From Intestinirhabdus alba (lineage in GTDB: Bacteria > Pseudomonadota > Gammaproteobacteria > Enterobacterales > Enterobacteriaceae), in the NCBI RefSeq assembly GCF_009711095.1, contig NZ_WMJZ01000001.1, forward strand, positions 1-64,000: a DNA stretch of 64,000 nt. Direction: 5' to 3'. A program made the translations under genes and the position numbers. Positions 41,615-50,477 of this stretch are shown piece after piece. Every line of letters starts with the position of its first letter. Within the stretch, counting starts at the first letter, position 1. The notes beneath the pieces are model-generated. The model did not search any database and was not told the DNA's origin. It saw only the letters and a program-made list of their open reading frames with translations.

Positions 41615-42889
41615 ATGACAGATAAACGCAAAGATGGCTCGGGCAAATTGTTGTACTGCTCTTTTTGCGGCAAAAGCCAGCATGAAGTGCGCAAGCTGAT
41701 TGCCGGTCCATCCGTGTATATCTGCGACGAATGCGTCGATTTATGTAACGACATTATTCGCGAAGAGATTAAAGAGGTTGCACCGCACCGCGAACGCAGT
41801 GCGCTGCCGACGCCACATGAAATCCGCAACCATCTGGACGATTACGTTATCGGCCAGGAGCAGGCGAAAAAAGTGCTTGCGGTCGCGGTATACAACCACT
41901 ACAAGCGCTTGCGCAACGGCGACACCAGCAACGGCGTCGAGTTGGGTAAGAGTAATATTCTGCTGATTGGTCCCACCGGCTCCGGTAAAACCCTGCTGGC
42001 GGAGACCCTGGCGCGCCTGCTGGACGTACCCTTCACCATGGCTGATGCTACGACGCTGACCGAAGCCGGCTACGTGGGCGAAGATGTGGAAAATATCATC
42101 CAGAAGCTGCTGCAGAAGTGCGATTACGACGTGCAGAAAGCGCAGCGCGGCATCGTCTACATTGATGAGATCGACAAGATCTCCCGCAAGTCGGATAACC
42201 CCTCCATCACCCGGGACGTTTCTGGTGAAGGCGTTCAGCAGGCGCTGCTGAAGCTGATCGAAGGTACGGTCGCTGCGGTTCCACCGCAGGGCGGGCGGAA
42301 GCATCCGCAGCAGGAGTTTCTGCAGGTCGACACCTCGAAGATCCTTTTTATCTGCGGCGGCGCGTTTGCCGGGCTGGATAAAGTAATTGCCAACCGCGTG
42401 GAAACCGGCTCCGGTATCGGTTTTGGTGCGACGGTGAAGGCGAAGTCCGACAAGGCCAGCGAAGGTGAACTGTTGTCGCAGGTGGAGCCGGAAGATCTGA
42501 TCAAATTTGGTCTGATCCCTGAATTTATCGGCCGACTGCCGGTGGTGGCGACCTTGAGCGAGCTGAGTGAAGCGGCGCTGATTCAGATCCTGAAAGAGCC
42601 GAAGAACGCCCTGACCAAGCAGTATCAGGCGCTGTTCAACCTCGAAGGGGTGGAGCTGGAGTTCCGCGATGAGGCGCTGGACGCTATCGCTAAAAAAGCG
42701 ATGGCCCGCAAAACCGGTGCCCGCGGCCTGCGCTCCATCGTTGAGGCGGCCCTTCTCGACACCATGTACGACCTGCCCTCCATGGAGGATGTCGAAAAAG
42801 TGGTAATCGACGAGTCCGTCATTGGCGGTCAGAGCAAGCCGCTGCTGCTGTACGGCAAGCCGGAGGCGCAGCAGGCGTCCGGTGAATAA
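41615..42889 (+). CDS. clpX: ATP-dependent Clp protease ATP-binding subunit ClpX
   Basis: ClpX is the AAA+ unfoldase that recognises ssrA-tagged and other substrates and feeds ClpP. The 424-aa protein has the N-terminal zinc-binding dimer domain ([23 protein letters not shown]), Walker [13 protein letters not shown], pore loop GYVGEDVE, Walker [12 protein letters not shown], the ClpP-binding IGF-type loop near [11 protein letters not shown], and sensor 2 ARGLRSIVE. It follows clpP and is followed by a strong terminator. Confidence 0.99.
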   Translation: MTDKRKDGSGKLLYCSFCGKSQHEVRKLIAGPSVYICDECVDLCNDIIREEIKEVAPHRERSALPTPHEIRNHLDDYVIGQEQAKKVLAVAVYNHYKRLRNGDTSNGVELGKSNILLIGPTGSGKTLLAETLARLLDVPFTMADATTLTEAGYVGEDVENIIQKLLQKCDYDVQKAQRGIVYIDEIDKISRKSDNPSITRDVSGEGVQQALLKLIEGTVAAVPPQGGRKHPQQEFLQVDTSKILFICGGAFAGLDKVIANRVETGSGIGFGATVKAKSDKASEGELLSQVEPEDLIKFGLIPEFIGRLPVVATLSELSEAALIQILKEPKNALTKQYQALFNLEGVELEFRDEALDAIAKKAMARKTGARGLRSIVEAALLDTMYDLPSMEDVEKVVIDESVIGGQSKPLLLYGKPEAQQASGE

Positions 42890-42990
42890 CGCAGCGAAAT
42901 AATTCAGGCGGTGAATTTGTCTATTTCCGGAGACATAGCGCACTCTGTCTTCGGGATCGCCGCCTGCACCGCAGCATACAGTCAGTGAAC

Positions 42991-43025
42991 AAAAAAGGGG
43001 GGACTTTATCCCCCCTTTATTTTTC
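42991..43025 (+). terminator. intrinsic terminator of clpX
   Basis: AAAGGGGGGA-CTTTA-TCCCCCCTTTATTTTT downstream of clpX and before the lon promoter. Confidence 0.88.
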
Positions 43026-43036
43026 CGTAATCATAG

Positions 43037-43065
43037 CGTTGAATGTGGGAGAAATATCCCCATAT
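43037..43065 (+). promoter_or_regulatory. sigma-32 heat-shock promoter of lon
   Basis: CGTTGAA (43037-43043), a 14-nt spacer, then CCCCATAT (43058-43065) matches the RpoH consensus and its known place upstream of lon in E. coli. Confidence 0.8.
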
Positions 43066-43148
43066 ACTGATTTACATGTTACAAGGTGAGATGAAGCACA
43101 GTCGTGTCACCTGATTACCTGGCGGACACTAAACTAAGAGAGAGCTCT

Positions 43149-45503
43149 ATGAATCCTGAGCGTTCTGAACGCATTGAAATCCCCGTATTGCCGTTGCGCG
43201 ATGTGGTGGTTTATCCGCACATGGTCATACCCCTATTTGTAGGGCGGGAAAAATCTATCCGTTGCCTGGAAGCGGCCATGGACCATGATAAGAAAATTAT
43301 GCTGGTCGCCCAGAAGGAAGCGTCAACGGATGAGCCGGGTGTAAACGATCTTTTCACCGTTGGGACCGTGGCCTCTATTCTGCAGATGCTGAAACTGCCT
43401 GACGGCACGGTAAAAGTGCTGGTTGAAGGGCTGCAGCGCGCGCGTATTACCGCACTTTCCGATAACGGTGAACACTTCTCGGCGAAGGCAGAATACCTGG
43501 CGTCGCCCGCTATCGACGAGCGCGAACAGGAGGTGCTGGTTCGCACCGCCATCAGCCAGTTTGAAGGCTACATCAAGCTGAACAAAAAAATCCCGCCGGA
43601 AGTGCTGACGTCGCTTAACAGCATTGACGATCCGGCCCGGTTGGCTGACACCATTGCGGCGCATATGCCGCTGAAGCTGGCTGATAAGCAGTCGGTGCTG
43701 GAGATGTCCGACGTCAATGAACGTCTGGAATATCTGATGGCGATGATGGAGTCGGAAATCGATCTGCTGCAGGTAGAGAAGCGCATCCGCAACCGCGTGA
43801 AAAAGCAGATGGAAAAATCCCAGCGCGAGTACTATCTGAATGAGCAGATGAAAGCCATTCAGAAAGAGCTTGGCGAGATGGACGACGCGCCGGATGAAAA
43901 CGAAGCGCTGAAGCGCAAAATCGACGCCGCAAAGATGCCGAAAGAGGCGAAAGAGAAGGCGGAAGCCGAGCTGCAGAAGCTGAAAATGATGTCTCCGATG
44001 TCGGCGGAAGCCACCGTAGTGCGCGGCTACATTGACTGGATGGTGCAGGTGCCGTGGAACGCCCGCAGCAAGGTTAAAAAAGATCTGCGTCAGGCCCAGG
44101 AGATCCTCGACACCGACCACTACGGCCTTGAGCGAGTGAAGGATCGTATCCTTGAATACCTGGCGGTACAGAGCCGGGTTAATAAAATTAAGGGACCGAT
44201 TCTGTGCCTGGTTGGGCCTCCGGGGGTAGGTAAAACCTCTCTGGGTCAGTCCATCGCCAGGGCGACCGGGCGTAAATACATCCGCATGGCGCTCGGCGGC
44301 GTGCGTGACGAAGCGGAAATCCGCGGCCATCGTCGTACCTATATTGGCTCCATGCCGGGCAAGCTGATTCAGAAGATGGCGAAGGTAGGGGTGAAAAACC
44401 CGCTGTTCCTGCTTGATGAGATCGACAAAATGTCTTCTGACATGCGTGGCGATCCGGCCTCCGCGCTGCTTGAGGTGCTGGATCCTGAGCAGAACGTGGC
44501 GTTCAGCGACCACTACCTCGAGGTGGATTACGATCTCAGCGACGTGATGTTTGTGGCGACCTCCAACTCTATGAATATTCCGGCACCGCTGTTGGATCGT
44601 ATGGAGGTGATTCGTCTTTCCGGCTATACCGAAGACGAGAAGCTCAACATCGCCATACGCCATCTGCTGCCGAAGCAGATCGAGCGCAATGCGCTGAAGA
44701 AAGGCGAACTGACGGTAGATGACAGCGCCATTATTAGTATCATTCGTTACTACACCCGCGAAGCGGGCGTGCGTAGCCTGGAGCGAGAAATCTCCAAGCT
44801 GTGCCGTAAAGCCGTGAAACAGCTGCTGCTGGATAAATCGCTGAAGCATATCGAGATTAACGGCGATAACCTGCACGACTATCTGGGCGTGCAGCGCTTC
44901 GACTATGGCCGGGCGGATAACGAGAATCGCGTGGGGCAGGTGACCGGCCTGGCGTGGACGGAGGTGGGCGGCGATCTGCTGACCATCGAAACCGCCTGCG
45001 TACCGGGCAAAGGCAAGCTGACCTATACCGGCTCGCTGGGCGAAGTGATGCAGGAGTCCATCCAGGCGGCGCTGACCGTGGTGCGCGCGCGCGCGGAAAA
45101 ATTAGGCATCAATCCGGACTTTTACGAAAAACGGGACATTCACGTCCACGTGCCGGAAGGGGCTACGCCGAAGGATGGCCCGAGCGCCGGTATCGCAATG
45201 AGCACCGCGCTGGTCTCCTGTCTGACCGGTAACCCGGTTCGCGCCGACGTGGCGATGACCGGCGAGATCACCCTGCGCGGCCAGGTTCTGCCGATCGGCG
45301 GCCTGAAAGAGAAGCTGCTGGCGGCACATCGTGGGGGCATCAAAACGGTGCTCATTCCGTTTGAGAACAAGCGCGATCTGGAAGAGATCCCGGATAACAT
45401 TATCGCCGATCTCGACATTCATCCCGTGAAGCGGATTGAAGAGGTTCTGACCCTGGCGCTGCAAAACGAGCCGTCTGGCATGCAGGTGGTGACGGCAAAA
45501 TAG
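43149..45503 (+). CDS. lon: ATP-dependent protease Lon
   Basis: Lon is the hexameric AAA+ serine protease that removes misfolded and regulatory proteins. The 784-aa protein has the N-terminal substrate domain ([20 protein letters not shown]), coiled coil ([19 protein letters not shown]), Walker [12 protein letters not shown], Walker [11 protein letters not shown], and the protease domain with Ser in [13 protein letters not shown] and Lys in [15 protein letters not shown] chose ATG 43149 ([12 protein letters not shown]). A sigma-32 promoter lies upstream. Confidence 0.99.
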   Translation: MNPERSERIEIPVLPLRDVVVYPHMVIPLFVGREKSIRCLEAAMDHDKKIMLVAQKEASTDEPGVNDLFTVGTVASILQMLKLPDGTVKVLVEGLQRARITALSDNGEHFSAKAEYLASPAIDEREQEVLVRTAISQFEGYIKLNKKIPPEVLTSLNSIDDPARLADTIAAHMPLKLADKQSVLEMSDVNERLEYLMAMMESEIDLLQVEKRIRNRVKKQMEKSQREYYLNEQMKAIQKELGEMDDAPDENEALKRKIDAAKMPKEAKEKAEAELQKLKMMSPMSAEATVVRGYIDWMVQVPWNARSKVKKDLRQAQEILDTDHYGLERVKDRILEYLAVQSRVNKIKGPILCLVGPPGVGKTSLGQSIARATGRKYIRMALGGVRDEAEIRGHRRTYIGSMPGKLIQKMAKVGVKNPLFLLDEIDKMSSDMRGDPASALLEVLDPEQNVAFSDHYLEVDYDLSDVMFVATSNSMNIPAPLLDRMEVIRLSGYTEDEKLNIAIRHLLPKQIERNALKKGELTVDDSAIISIIRYYTREAGVRSLEREISKLCRKAVKQLLLDKSLKHIEINGDNLHDYLGVQRFDYGRADNENRVGQVTGLAWTEVGGDLLTIETACVPGKGKLTYTGSLGEVMQESIQAALTVVRARAEKLGINPDFYEKRDIHVHVPEGATPKDGPSAGIAMSTALVSCLTGNPVRADVAMTGEITLRGQVLPIGGLKEKLLAAHRGGIKTVLIPFENKRDLEEIPDNIIADLDIHPVKRIEEVLTLALQNEPSGMQVVTAK

Positions 45504-45535
45504 TGACCTTGCGCAAAGAGCACTAATAAAAACAG

Positions 45536-45572
45536 GGCTGGCACGCCATTTCGGACTTGCCAGCCTTTTTTT
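45536..45572 (+). terminator. intrinsic terminator of lon
   Basis: GGCTGGC (45536-45542) pairs with GCCAGCC (45559-45565), followed by seven T. Confidence 0.88.
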
Positions 45573-45709
45573 GTATAGCTAATTTAGATGTCGGAACGGG
45601 TTGCCCTGTTCATGAATGTTGTAAGGGCATGGCAAGCCTGATATAACTGCTGCGCGGTCGCGCTTTGAAGGATTCTGGTGCGATATAAATGATAAAGAGG
45701 AAGAGAAGA

Positions 45710-45982
45710 GTGAATAAATCTCAACTGATCGATAAGATTGCTGCAGGGGCTGATATCTCTAAGGCTGCGGCTGGACGGGCATTAGACGCGATCATTGCTG
45801 CGGTAACCGAATCTCTGAAGGAAGGAGATGACGTTGCGCTGGTAGGTTTTGGTACTTTTGCCGTGAAAGAGCGTGCTGCCCGTACTGGTCGCAACCCGCA
45901 AACAGGTAAAGAGATCACCATCGCTGCTGCTAAAGTGCCGGGTTTCCGTGCGGGTAAAGCGCTGAAAGACGCGGTAAACTGA
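45710..45982 (+). CDS. hupB: DNA-binding protein HU-beta
   Basis: HU-beta is a nucleoid protein that bends DNA as a homodimer or with HU-alpha. The 90-aa product shows [27 protein letters not shown], the [24 protein letters not shown] arm, and the C-terminal [18 protein letters not shown]. The start is GTG 45710, after GAGGAAGAGAA; this gives the exact family length and the NKSQL start, whereas earlier in-frame codons do not. It lies between lon and ppiD as in E. coli. Confidence 0.98.
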   Translation: MNKSQLIDKIAAGADISKAAAGRALDAIIAAVTESLKEGDDVALVGFGTFAVKERAARTGRNPQTGKEITIAAAKVPGFRAGKALKDAVN

Positions 45983-46013
45983 GCGTGATCCCCAAGGGGA
46001 TGTGACAAAGTAC

Positions 46014-46043
46014 AAGGGCGCATCGTGTGATGTGCCTTTTTTT
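46014..46043 (+). terminator. intrinsic terminator of hupB
   Basis: AGGGCGCATC-GTGT-GATGTGCCT (one G-U pair) followed by TTTTTTT. Confidence 0.8.
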
Positions 46044-46104
46044 ATTGATGATTACCGGGACTTTATACTCATTGCGGGCTGACAATTGCCCCGGTTTCTT
46101 GTCA

Positions 46105-46335
46105 CAATAGGCTTTTCGCGCGGCGTCCGGAAACGCTATGCTGCGCGGAGCTGATATCCCGGGGCATTTTCAACGGCGTCGGGGTGGCGAAAAGCGTTCC
46201 GATGAGCTTACAGAAGCCAGGCGATTCGGAACAAATCTGTCGGGAGCAGGTTTGTACGGCGGCCCGCAGGGGCGAATCCGATGGATAAGTCGGGTAAAAC
46301 GTCGCCAACGCAGATGCCGCCTGAACGTCGCCGGA
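46105..46335. repeat. degenerate repeat in the long hupB-ppiD spacer
   Basis: The hupB-ppiD gap is 483 bp. Its middle shares blocks in the same order with the ribD-ribH spacer: GGTTTGTACGGCGGCCCGCA here against a GGTTTGCACG...GGCCCGCA arrangement there, then GGGCGA, ATGGA, and GCCAACGCAGATGCCGCCTGA against GCCAACGCATATGCAGC-TTGA. The last block resembles a worn ERIC arm. I see no gene; the ppiD promoter must lie in the last 130 bp. Confidence 0.4.
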
Positions 46336-46465
46336 TATCAATACGCAAAATCGTTCAGGGCGCGCGCCAGCGTAAGCCCGGCGCTGTCCGCAGCGCCGGA
46401 AGAGCAACGCGCCGCCGATCCGAGCGATACGTGTACAGTCACCTACAGCGGAGTGTGGTTACACC

Positions 46466-48343
46466 ATGATGGACAGCTTACGCACGGCTGCAAACAGTCT
46501 CGTGCTCAAGATTATTTTCGGTATCATTATCGTGTCGTTCATTTTGACCGGCGTGAGTGGTTACCTGATTGGCGGAAGCAGCAACTACGCCGCAAAAGTG
46601 AATGGTCAGGAAATTGGCCGCGGTCAGTTTGAGAATGCGTTCAATAGTGAACGTGACCGTATGCAGCAGCAAATGGGCGATGCGTTCTCAAAGCTGGCGG
46701 CGAATGAAGAGTATATAAAGAACCTGCGTCAGCAGGTGCTTAACCGTCTTATTGACGAAGCGCTGCTGGATCAGTATGCGCGCGAGCTGAAGTTGGGCAT
46801 CAGCGATGAGCAGGTTAAGCAGGCTATCTTTGCGACGCCCGCTTTTCAGGTGAACGGCAAGTTTGATAACAACCGCTATAACACGGTGCTGAGTCAGATG
46901 AGAATCAGCGCCGATGGATATGCAGAAGCGCTGCGTAATCAGCTCACCACCCAGCAGTTGATCAACGGTATCCTCGGCACCGACTTTATGCTGAAAGGCG
47001 AAGTTGATGAACTGGCGGCGCTGATCTCCCAGCAGCGCGTGGTGCGTGAGGCGATCGTCGACGTTAACGCACTTGCCGCGAAGCAGGCGGTCAGCGATGC
47101 GGAAATTGCCGGCTACTACGAGCAGCACAAAGACAGCTTCAAAGCGCCCGAGCAGTTCCGCGTCAGCTATATCAAGCTGGACGCCGCAGAGATGGAGAAG
47201 CCGGTCAGCGATGCCGACATCCAGTCTTACTACGAAGCGAATAAGCAGGAGCAGTTCAGACAGCCGCAGCGTAAGCGCTACAGCGTCATCCAGACCAAAA
47301 CTGAAGACGATGCGAAAGCGCTGCTGGAGGCGCTGAAAAAAGGCGGCGATTTCGCCACGCTGGCAAAAGAGAAATCCATCGACATCATCACCTCCCGCAA
47401 CGGTGGCGATATGGGCTGGCTGGAGGCCTCTACCACGCCGGATGAGCTGAAGAATGCCGGTCTGCAGGAGAAAGGCCAGCTGTCGGACGTCATTAAAAGC
47501 TCCGTCGGCTTCCTGATTGTTCGTCTGGACGACGTGCAGCCAGAACGGGTGAAGGCGCTGGACGAGGTGCGGGAAGATATCGCCGCGAAGCTCAGGCATG
47601 AGAAAGCGCTGGATGCCTGGTTCGCGCTGCAGCAGAAGGTCAGCGATGCGGCTAACAACGATACCGAGACCCTGGCGGGCGCTGAACAGGCGGCGGGCGT
47701 GAAGGCGGAAGAAACCGGCTGGTTCAGCCAGGACAGTCTGCCGGAGGCGCTGCGGTTCAAACCGGTTGCCGACGCGATCTTTTACGGCGGCCTGGTCGGC
47801 GAGAACGGCGCGCCGGGTAGAAACTCTGATGTCATTACCGTCGACGGCGATCGCGCGTTTGTGCTGCGCATCAGCGAACATAGGCCGGAGACGGTTAAGC
47901 CGCTGGCTGATGTAAAAGACGAGGTTATCGCTCAGGTTAAGCACGCTAAGGCGGAGCAGCAGGCGCGTCTGGACGCGGAAAAACTGCTGGTTGAACTGAA
48001 AGCCGGGAAGGGGGAGGCTGCGCTGCAGGCCGCCGGCCTGCGTTTTGGCGAAGCGAAGACCCTGAGCCGCGCCGATCGGGACCCGATTGGTCAGGCCGCG
48101 TTCGCCCTTAGTCTGCCGACAAAAGGTAAGCCCGGCTACGGCGTGGCCAACGATACGCAGGGCAATGTGGTTCTGCTGGTGCTGGACGAAGTGAAACCTG
48201 GCGTCATGCCGGAAGCGCAGAAAAAGGCGATGGCTCAGGGAATCACCCAGAATAACGCGCAGGTTATGTTCGAAGCCCTGATGAGCAATCTGCGCAAAGA
48301 GGCGAAAATTAAGCCTGGTGATGTGATTGAGCAGCAGCTGTAA
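46466..48343 (+). CDS. ppiD: periplasmic folding chaperone PpiD
   Basis: PpiD is an inner-membrane-anchored chaperone near the Sec translocon that helps outer-membrane and periplasmic proteins leave it. The 625-aa protein has one N-terminal anchor (LVLKIIFGIIIVSFILTGVSG, about 12-32), a SurA-like helical region, a parvulin domain around 265-360 (SVIQTKTEDDAKALLEALKKGGDFATLAKEKS, NGGDMGWLE, SVGFLIVRLDD), and further parvulin-like parts. The start is the tandem ATG at 46466. Its terminator hairpin is the integration target of the satellite downstream. Confidence 0.98.
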   Translation: MMDSLRTAANSLVLKIIFGIIIVSFILTGVSGYLIGGSSNYAAKVNGQEIGRGQFENAFNSERDRMQQQMGDAFSKLAANEEYIKNLRQQVLNRLIDEALLDQYARELKLGISDEQVKQAIFATPAFQVNGKFDNNRYNTVLSQMRISADGYAEALRNQLTTQQLINGILGTDFMLKGEVDELAALISQQRVVREAIVDVNALAAKQAVSDAEIAGYYEQHKDSFKAPEQFRVSYIKLDAAEMEKPVSDADIQSYYEANKQEQFRQPQRKRYSVIQTKTEDDAKALLEALKKGGDFATLAKEKSIDIITSRNGGDMGWLEASTTPDELKNAGLQEKGQLSDVIKSSVGFLIVRLDDVQPERVKALDEVREDIAAKLRHEKALDAWFALQQKVSDAANNDTETLAGAEQAAGVKAEETGWFSQDSLPEALRFKPVADAIFYGGLVGENGAPGRNSDVITVDGDRAFVLRISEHRPETVKPLADVKDEVIAQVKHAKAEQQARLDAEKLLVELKAGKGEAALQAAGLRFGEAKTLSRADRDPIGQAAFALSLPTKGKPGYGVANDTQGNVVLLVLDEVKPGVMPEAQKKAMAQGITQNNAQVMFEALMSNLRKEAKIKPGDVIEQQL

Positions 48344-48388
48344 ATCCCTGCCCGCCTCGCAAATTTTCAGGTAAAACCTGTAACTTCC

Positions 48389-48410
48389 AAAGGCCGCTTT
48401 CGCGGCCTTT
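48389..48410. other. attL candidate (ppiD terminator copy)
   Basis: A palindromic 22-bp core starting AAAGGCCGC and ending GCGGCCTTT recurs exactly at 58510-58531. It is the Rho-independent terminator of ppiD. An 11-bp AGTGTCCACAT at 48487-48497, repeated at 58401-58411, may be integrase arm sites. Confidence 0.75.
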
Positions 48411-48505
48411 ATATATAGCATAACTATATGTTTGTTATGTATTTTATGTTTTTGGTGTCCTCGTTTTGACCACGCCTCAAGGGTTAAGTGTCCACATAAG
48501 GGCAA

Positions 48506-48526
48506 TTGCCAGCCAGGAAAGAAGCC
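48506..48526. repeat. 21-bp direct repeat, satellite (left copy)
   Basis: This copy lies between attL and the left-end terminator; it is identical to 50119-50139. Confidence 0.7.
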
Positions 48527-48597
48527 TTTAAATCCCGTGGCTTGTCCTGCTGTACTCTGGTCTGTAGTATGGCGCTGTTAGTAGGTGTGGTGTACGC

Positions 48598-48632
48598 AAA
48601 AAGCCCCGGCCACCGCGCTGGGGTTTTTCTTT
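48598..48632 (-). terminator. terminator at the left end of the satellite
   Basis: On the minus strand ACCCC...GGGGCTTTTTGCG with an inner GC hairpin lies right after the stop of the 86-aa gene, so the leftward satellite transcripts end before attL. Confidence 0.65.
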
Positions 48633-48636
48633 TTCG

Positions 48637-48897
48637 CTATTCGTTCCGCTTTGGCTCCAGCGCCGCAACCAGATCCATGCAACTGTCCAGCAGCTTTTCA
48701 AGCAGGTCGATATCTCTGGCGTGACGCAGCGACACGGCTTTGATTCGCACAGGGGCACCATCAATACCCGGATGCATGGCAATCTGCGCCACAGTTCGCC
48801 GGAACACGCCCAGCACGACACGGCGTACCCTGATAACCGTTCCACCGTCACCGCCCCTTAGATCCAGTTCAATATCTTCACGTCCCAGCAGTCCCAT
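48637..48897 (-). CDS. hypothetical satellite protein, 86 aa
   Basis: I chose ATG 48897 (MGLLGREDIELDLRGGD), about 9 bp after AAGGAG; the open frame upstream to 49119 has no ribosome site. The small basic-acidic protein has VIRVRRVVLGVFRRTVAQIAMHPG and RHARDIDLLEKLLDSCMDL, with no membrane segment. I do not recognise the family. It is the leftmost gene of the satellite, followed by a terminator 4 bp away, and could be a late or accessory function under Delta-type control, by position only. Confidence 0.6.
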   Translation of the reverse strand: MGLLGREDIELDLRGGDGGTVIRVRRVVLGVFRRTVAQIAMHPGIDGAPVRIKAVSLRHARDIDLLEKLLDSCMDLVAALEPKRNE

Positions 48898-49520
48898 ATC
48901 CCGCACTCCTTTACGCCTTATCCGGCAACACTTCGATGTTAACACTGGTAACTGGTGAGTGACCATCATCCAGCACCCACAGAACGCGCTGTAAGAGGCT
49001 TTAAGCCGTAAAGCGCTCCAGTGCCAGCCTTTCTCTTTAAACGCCGTAGCGCGTTTCTGGTGCGGCGAGGATGCGACGAAAGAAACGGAGGAAGTGACGA
49101 AAACGGCGCTACACCGCACCCGCCTGCCGTTTTCGTTTCGTAATTGATTTCAGTTTTTCCGGTGGTACAAACCATATCGCCAGACCGCGCCGCCACTGGT
49201 GTTGTGAGGGCAAAACACAAACTGAAATCTGTGAAAAGAATTTCAGTATTTTTCAGTTTTCAGGGGTTGTAACGGTGGTGTGTCGTTTTTTAATTGTTTG
49301 AATATTAATGGAATTATTTGCTTTACGTGGATTTGCTGCCTGCGAAATGCTGTCAGTAACGAGAAGATGAAAAGAAAATATTTTAAATAAAATCAGATGG
49401 TTGGCGTGAGCCTGGCAGCAATGAAAAACTGAAATCTGCGTGAACGATTCCGGAGGCGGGGATAATGCTGATGATTAAAATGTGCGCGGCGTATTCGTCG
49501 CGCCGGAATGTAAGGAATTG
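48898..49520. other. 623-bp satellite spacer with repeated ACTGAAATCTG motifs
   Basis: No gene is supported with confidence. The stretch contains ACTGAAATCTGTG (49221-49233), AACTGAAATCTGCG (49427-49440), and reverse-orientation TTTCAGT copies at about 49148, 49241 and 49251. A minus-strand frame at 48966-49220 (MVCTTGKTEINYETKTAGG near its middle) is open but lacks a ribosome site. The repeats may be a regulatory or replication (crr-like) region. Confidence 0.4.
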
Positions 49521-50018
49521 TCAGTTTTTTGGCAGCATTGCGGCGTTACCGGATGCCTTTGCTATCCCGGTTAGCTGCTGCGGCGTCATTACACCCAGAA
49601 GGTGCCTAAGCCCCTCATTAACCCTGCTGGCGCTGATAGTTATCATGTGGGAATACTCAAGCCGGCTACTGAAATGAAACCCGCACGATTTGCACACATG
49701 GTAAGCAGTGAACATTTCTTTGTGCGTTCTGACCTTGCTATTTACAGGGGGAACGTCACCACATTCAGGGCACGGAAGACCAGCATAACCAATTCCAGCC
49801 CCGGTAACACTGGCAGCTTTACAGTTGACGAATTCTATCTTTCTTCCGCCTTGTTTCCTGCCTGCACGCACATAGCGCCAGCTAAAGACGAACGTCGCAC
49901 GGCAGAAATTATTTGTACAGGTGAAAGCTGCTGCGGCATTGCCTTTACCGTCATGTTCCATGCTGTACATATTCGCTTTCGCATCACACTCTATACAGCC
50001 AATCGTCATAACTCTCAT
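49521..50018 (-). CDS. tandem Ogr/Delta-type zinc-finger late transcription activator
   Basis: A 165-aa protein with two zinc-finger units. The first is C8-X2-C11-X22-C34-X4-C39 followed by RATFVFSWRYVR; this spacing and the ATF..S..RY pattern match phage P2 Ogr. The second is C83-X2-C86-X22-C109-X2-C112. P4 Delta is likewise a fused double Ogr of 166 aa. These proteins recruit RNA polymerase to P2-type late promoters and let a satellite turn on helper late genes. Unlike P4, no sid or psu gene lies beside it. The start may be ATG 50018 or ATG 50009. It lies 459 bp downstream of alpha, past the iteron array. Confidence 0.85.
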   Translation of the reverse strand: MRVMTIGCIECDAKANMYSMEHDGKGNAAAAFTCTNNFCRATFVFSWRYVRAGRKQGGRKIEFVNCKAASVTGAGIGYAGLPCPECGDVPPVNSKVRTHKEMFTAYHVCKSCGFHFSSRLEYSHMITISASRVNEGLRHLLGVMTPQQLTGIAKASGNAAMLPKN

Positions 50019-50118
50019 GCTGCTCTTAACCCCTTCTGTGCGCCTGAATTAGGTTTAAGCATGATAGCCGAAAAATGCAGAAAAGGTAATCATGTAGTTA
50101 CCTTGTGGGTTCGTGGGG

Positions 50119-50139
50119 TTGCCAGCCAGGAAAGAAGCC
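50119..50139. repeat. 21-bp direct repeat, satellite
   Basis: TTGCCAGCCAGGAAAGAAGC plus one base occurs here and at 48506-48526. The two copies flank the Delta-like gene and the 86-aa gene. Confidence 0.7.
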
Positions 50140-50177
50140 CTTTTGCCAAAATTAAGATGTATATGTGTTTTTTAGGT

Positions 50178-50384
50178 GGTAACAGTGGTAACACTGGTAA
50201 CAGCGTTGATATTTAAGGGTTTTTCTTGTTACCACCTGTTGCCACCAGTGGTAACAAAGGAAAAATGATGTTTGTATCTTACTGATTTTAAAGGTGTTAC
50301 CACCTGTTACCACATGGTAACAGCAGGTGGTAACAGATTTTTCCCTTATAAATCAATCTTGTTACCAGTGTTACCACTGTTACC
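50178..50384. other. candidate satellite replication origin (GGTAACA iterons)
   Basis: Twelve exact 7-mers GGTAACA occur in 207 bp: forward at 50178, 50187, 50196, 50251, 50316 and 50329; reverse (TGTTACC) at 50228, 50295, 50305, 50360, 50369 and 50378, plus a one-mismatch copy at 50238. Several are spaced 9-10 bp apart, one helix turn. In P4 the alpha protein binds GGTGAACA-type iterons at ori and crr. The position next to alpha supports an origin. Confidence 0.8.
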
Positions 50385-50477
50385 ACCTAAAAATAGGATA
50401 CGCGCGAATACTTCTTCTCTGGCGGGCATCCTTTCCCCAAATTGCAGACATAAAAAAAGGGGCATTACGCCCCTCCA

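Noticed and set aside
48966-49220. 84-aa minus-strand ORF in the satellite spacer
   Set aside because: No ribosome site, low-complexity composition and no recognisable family; not strong enough to call.
50178-50384. CRISPR array
   Set aside because: The repeats are 7-mers on both strands with irregular short spacing, as in an iteron origin. No CRISPR-type repeat-spacer pattern and no cas gene occurs in the window.
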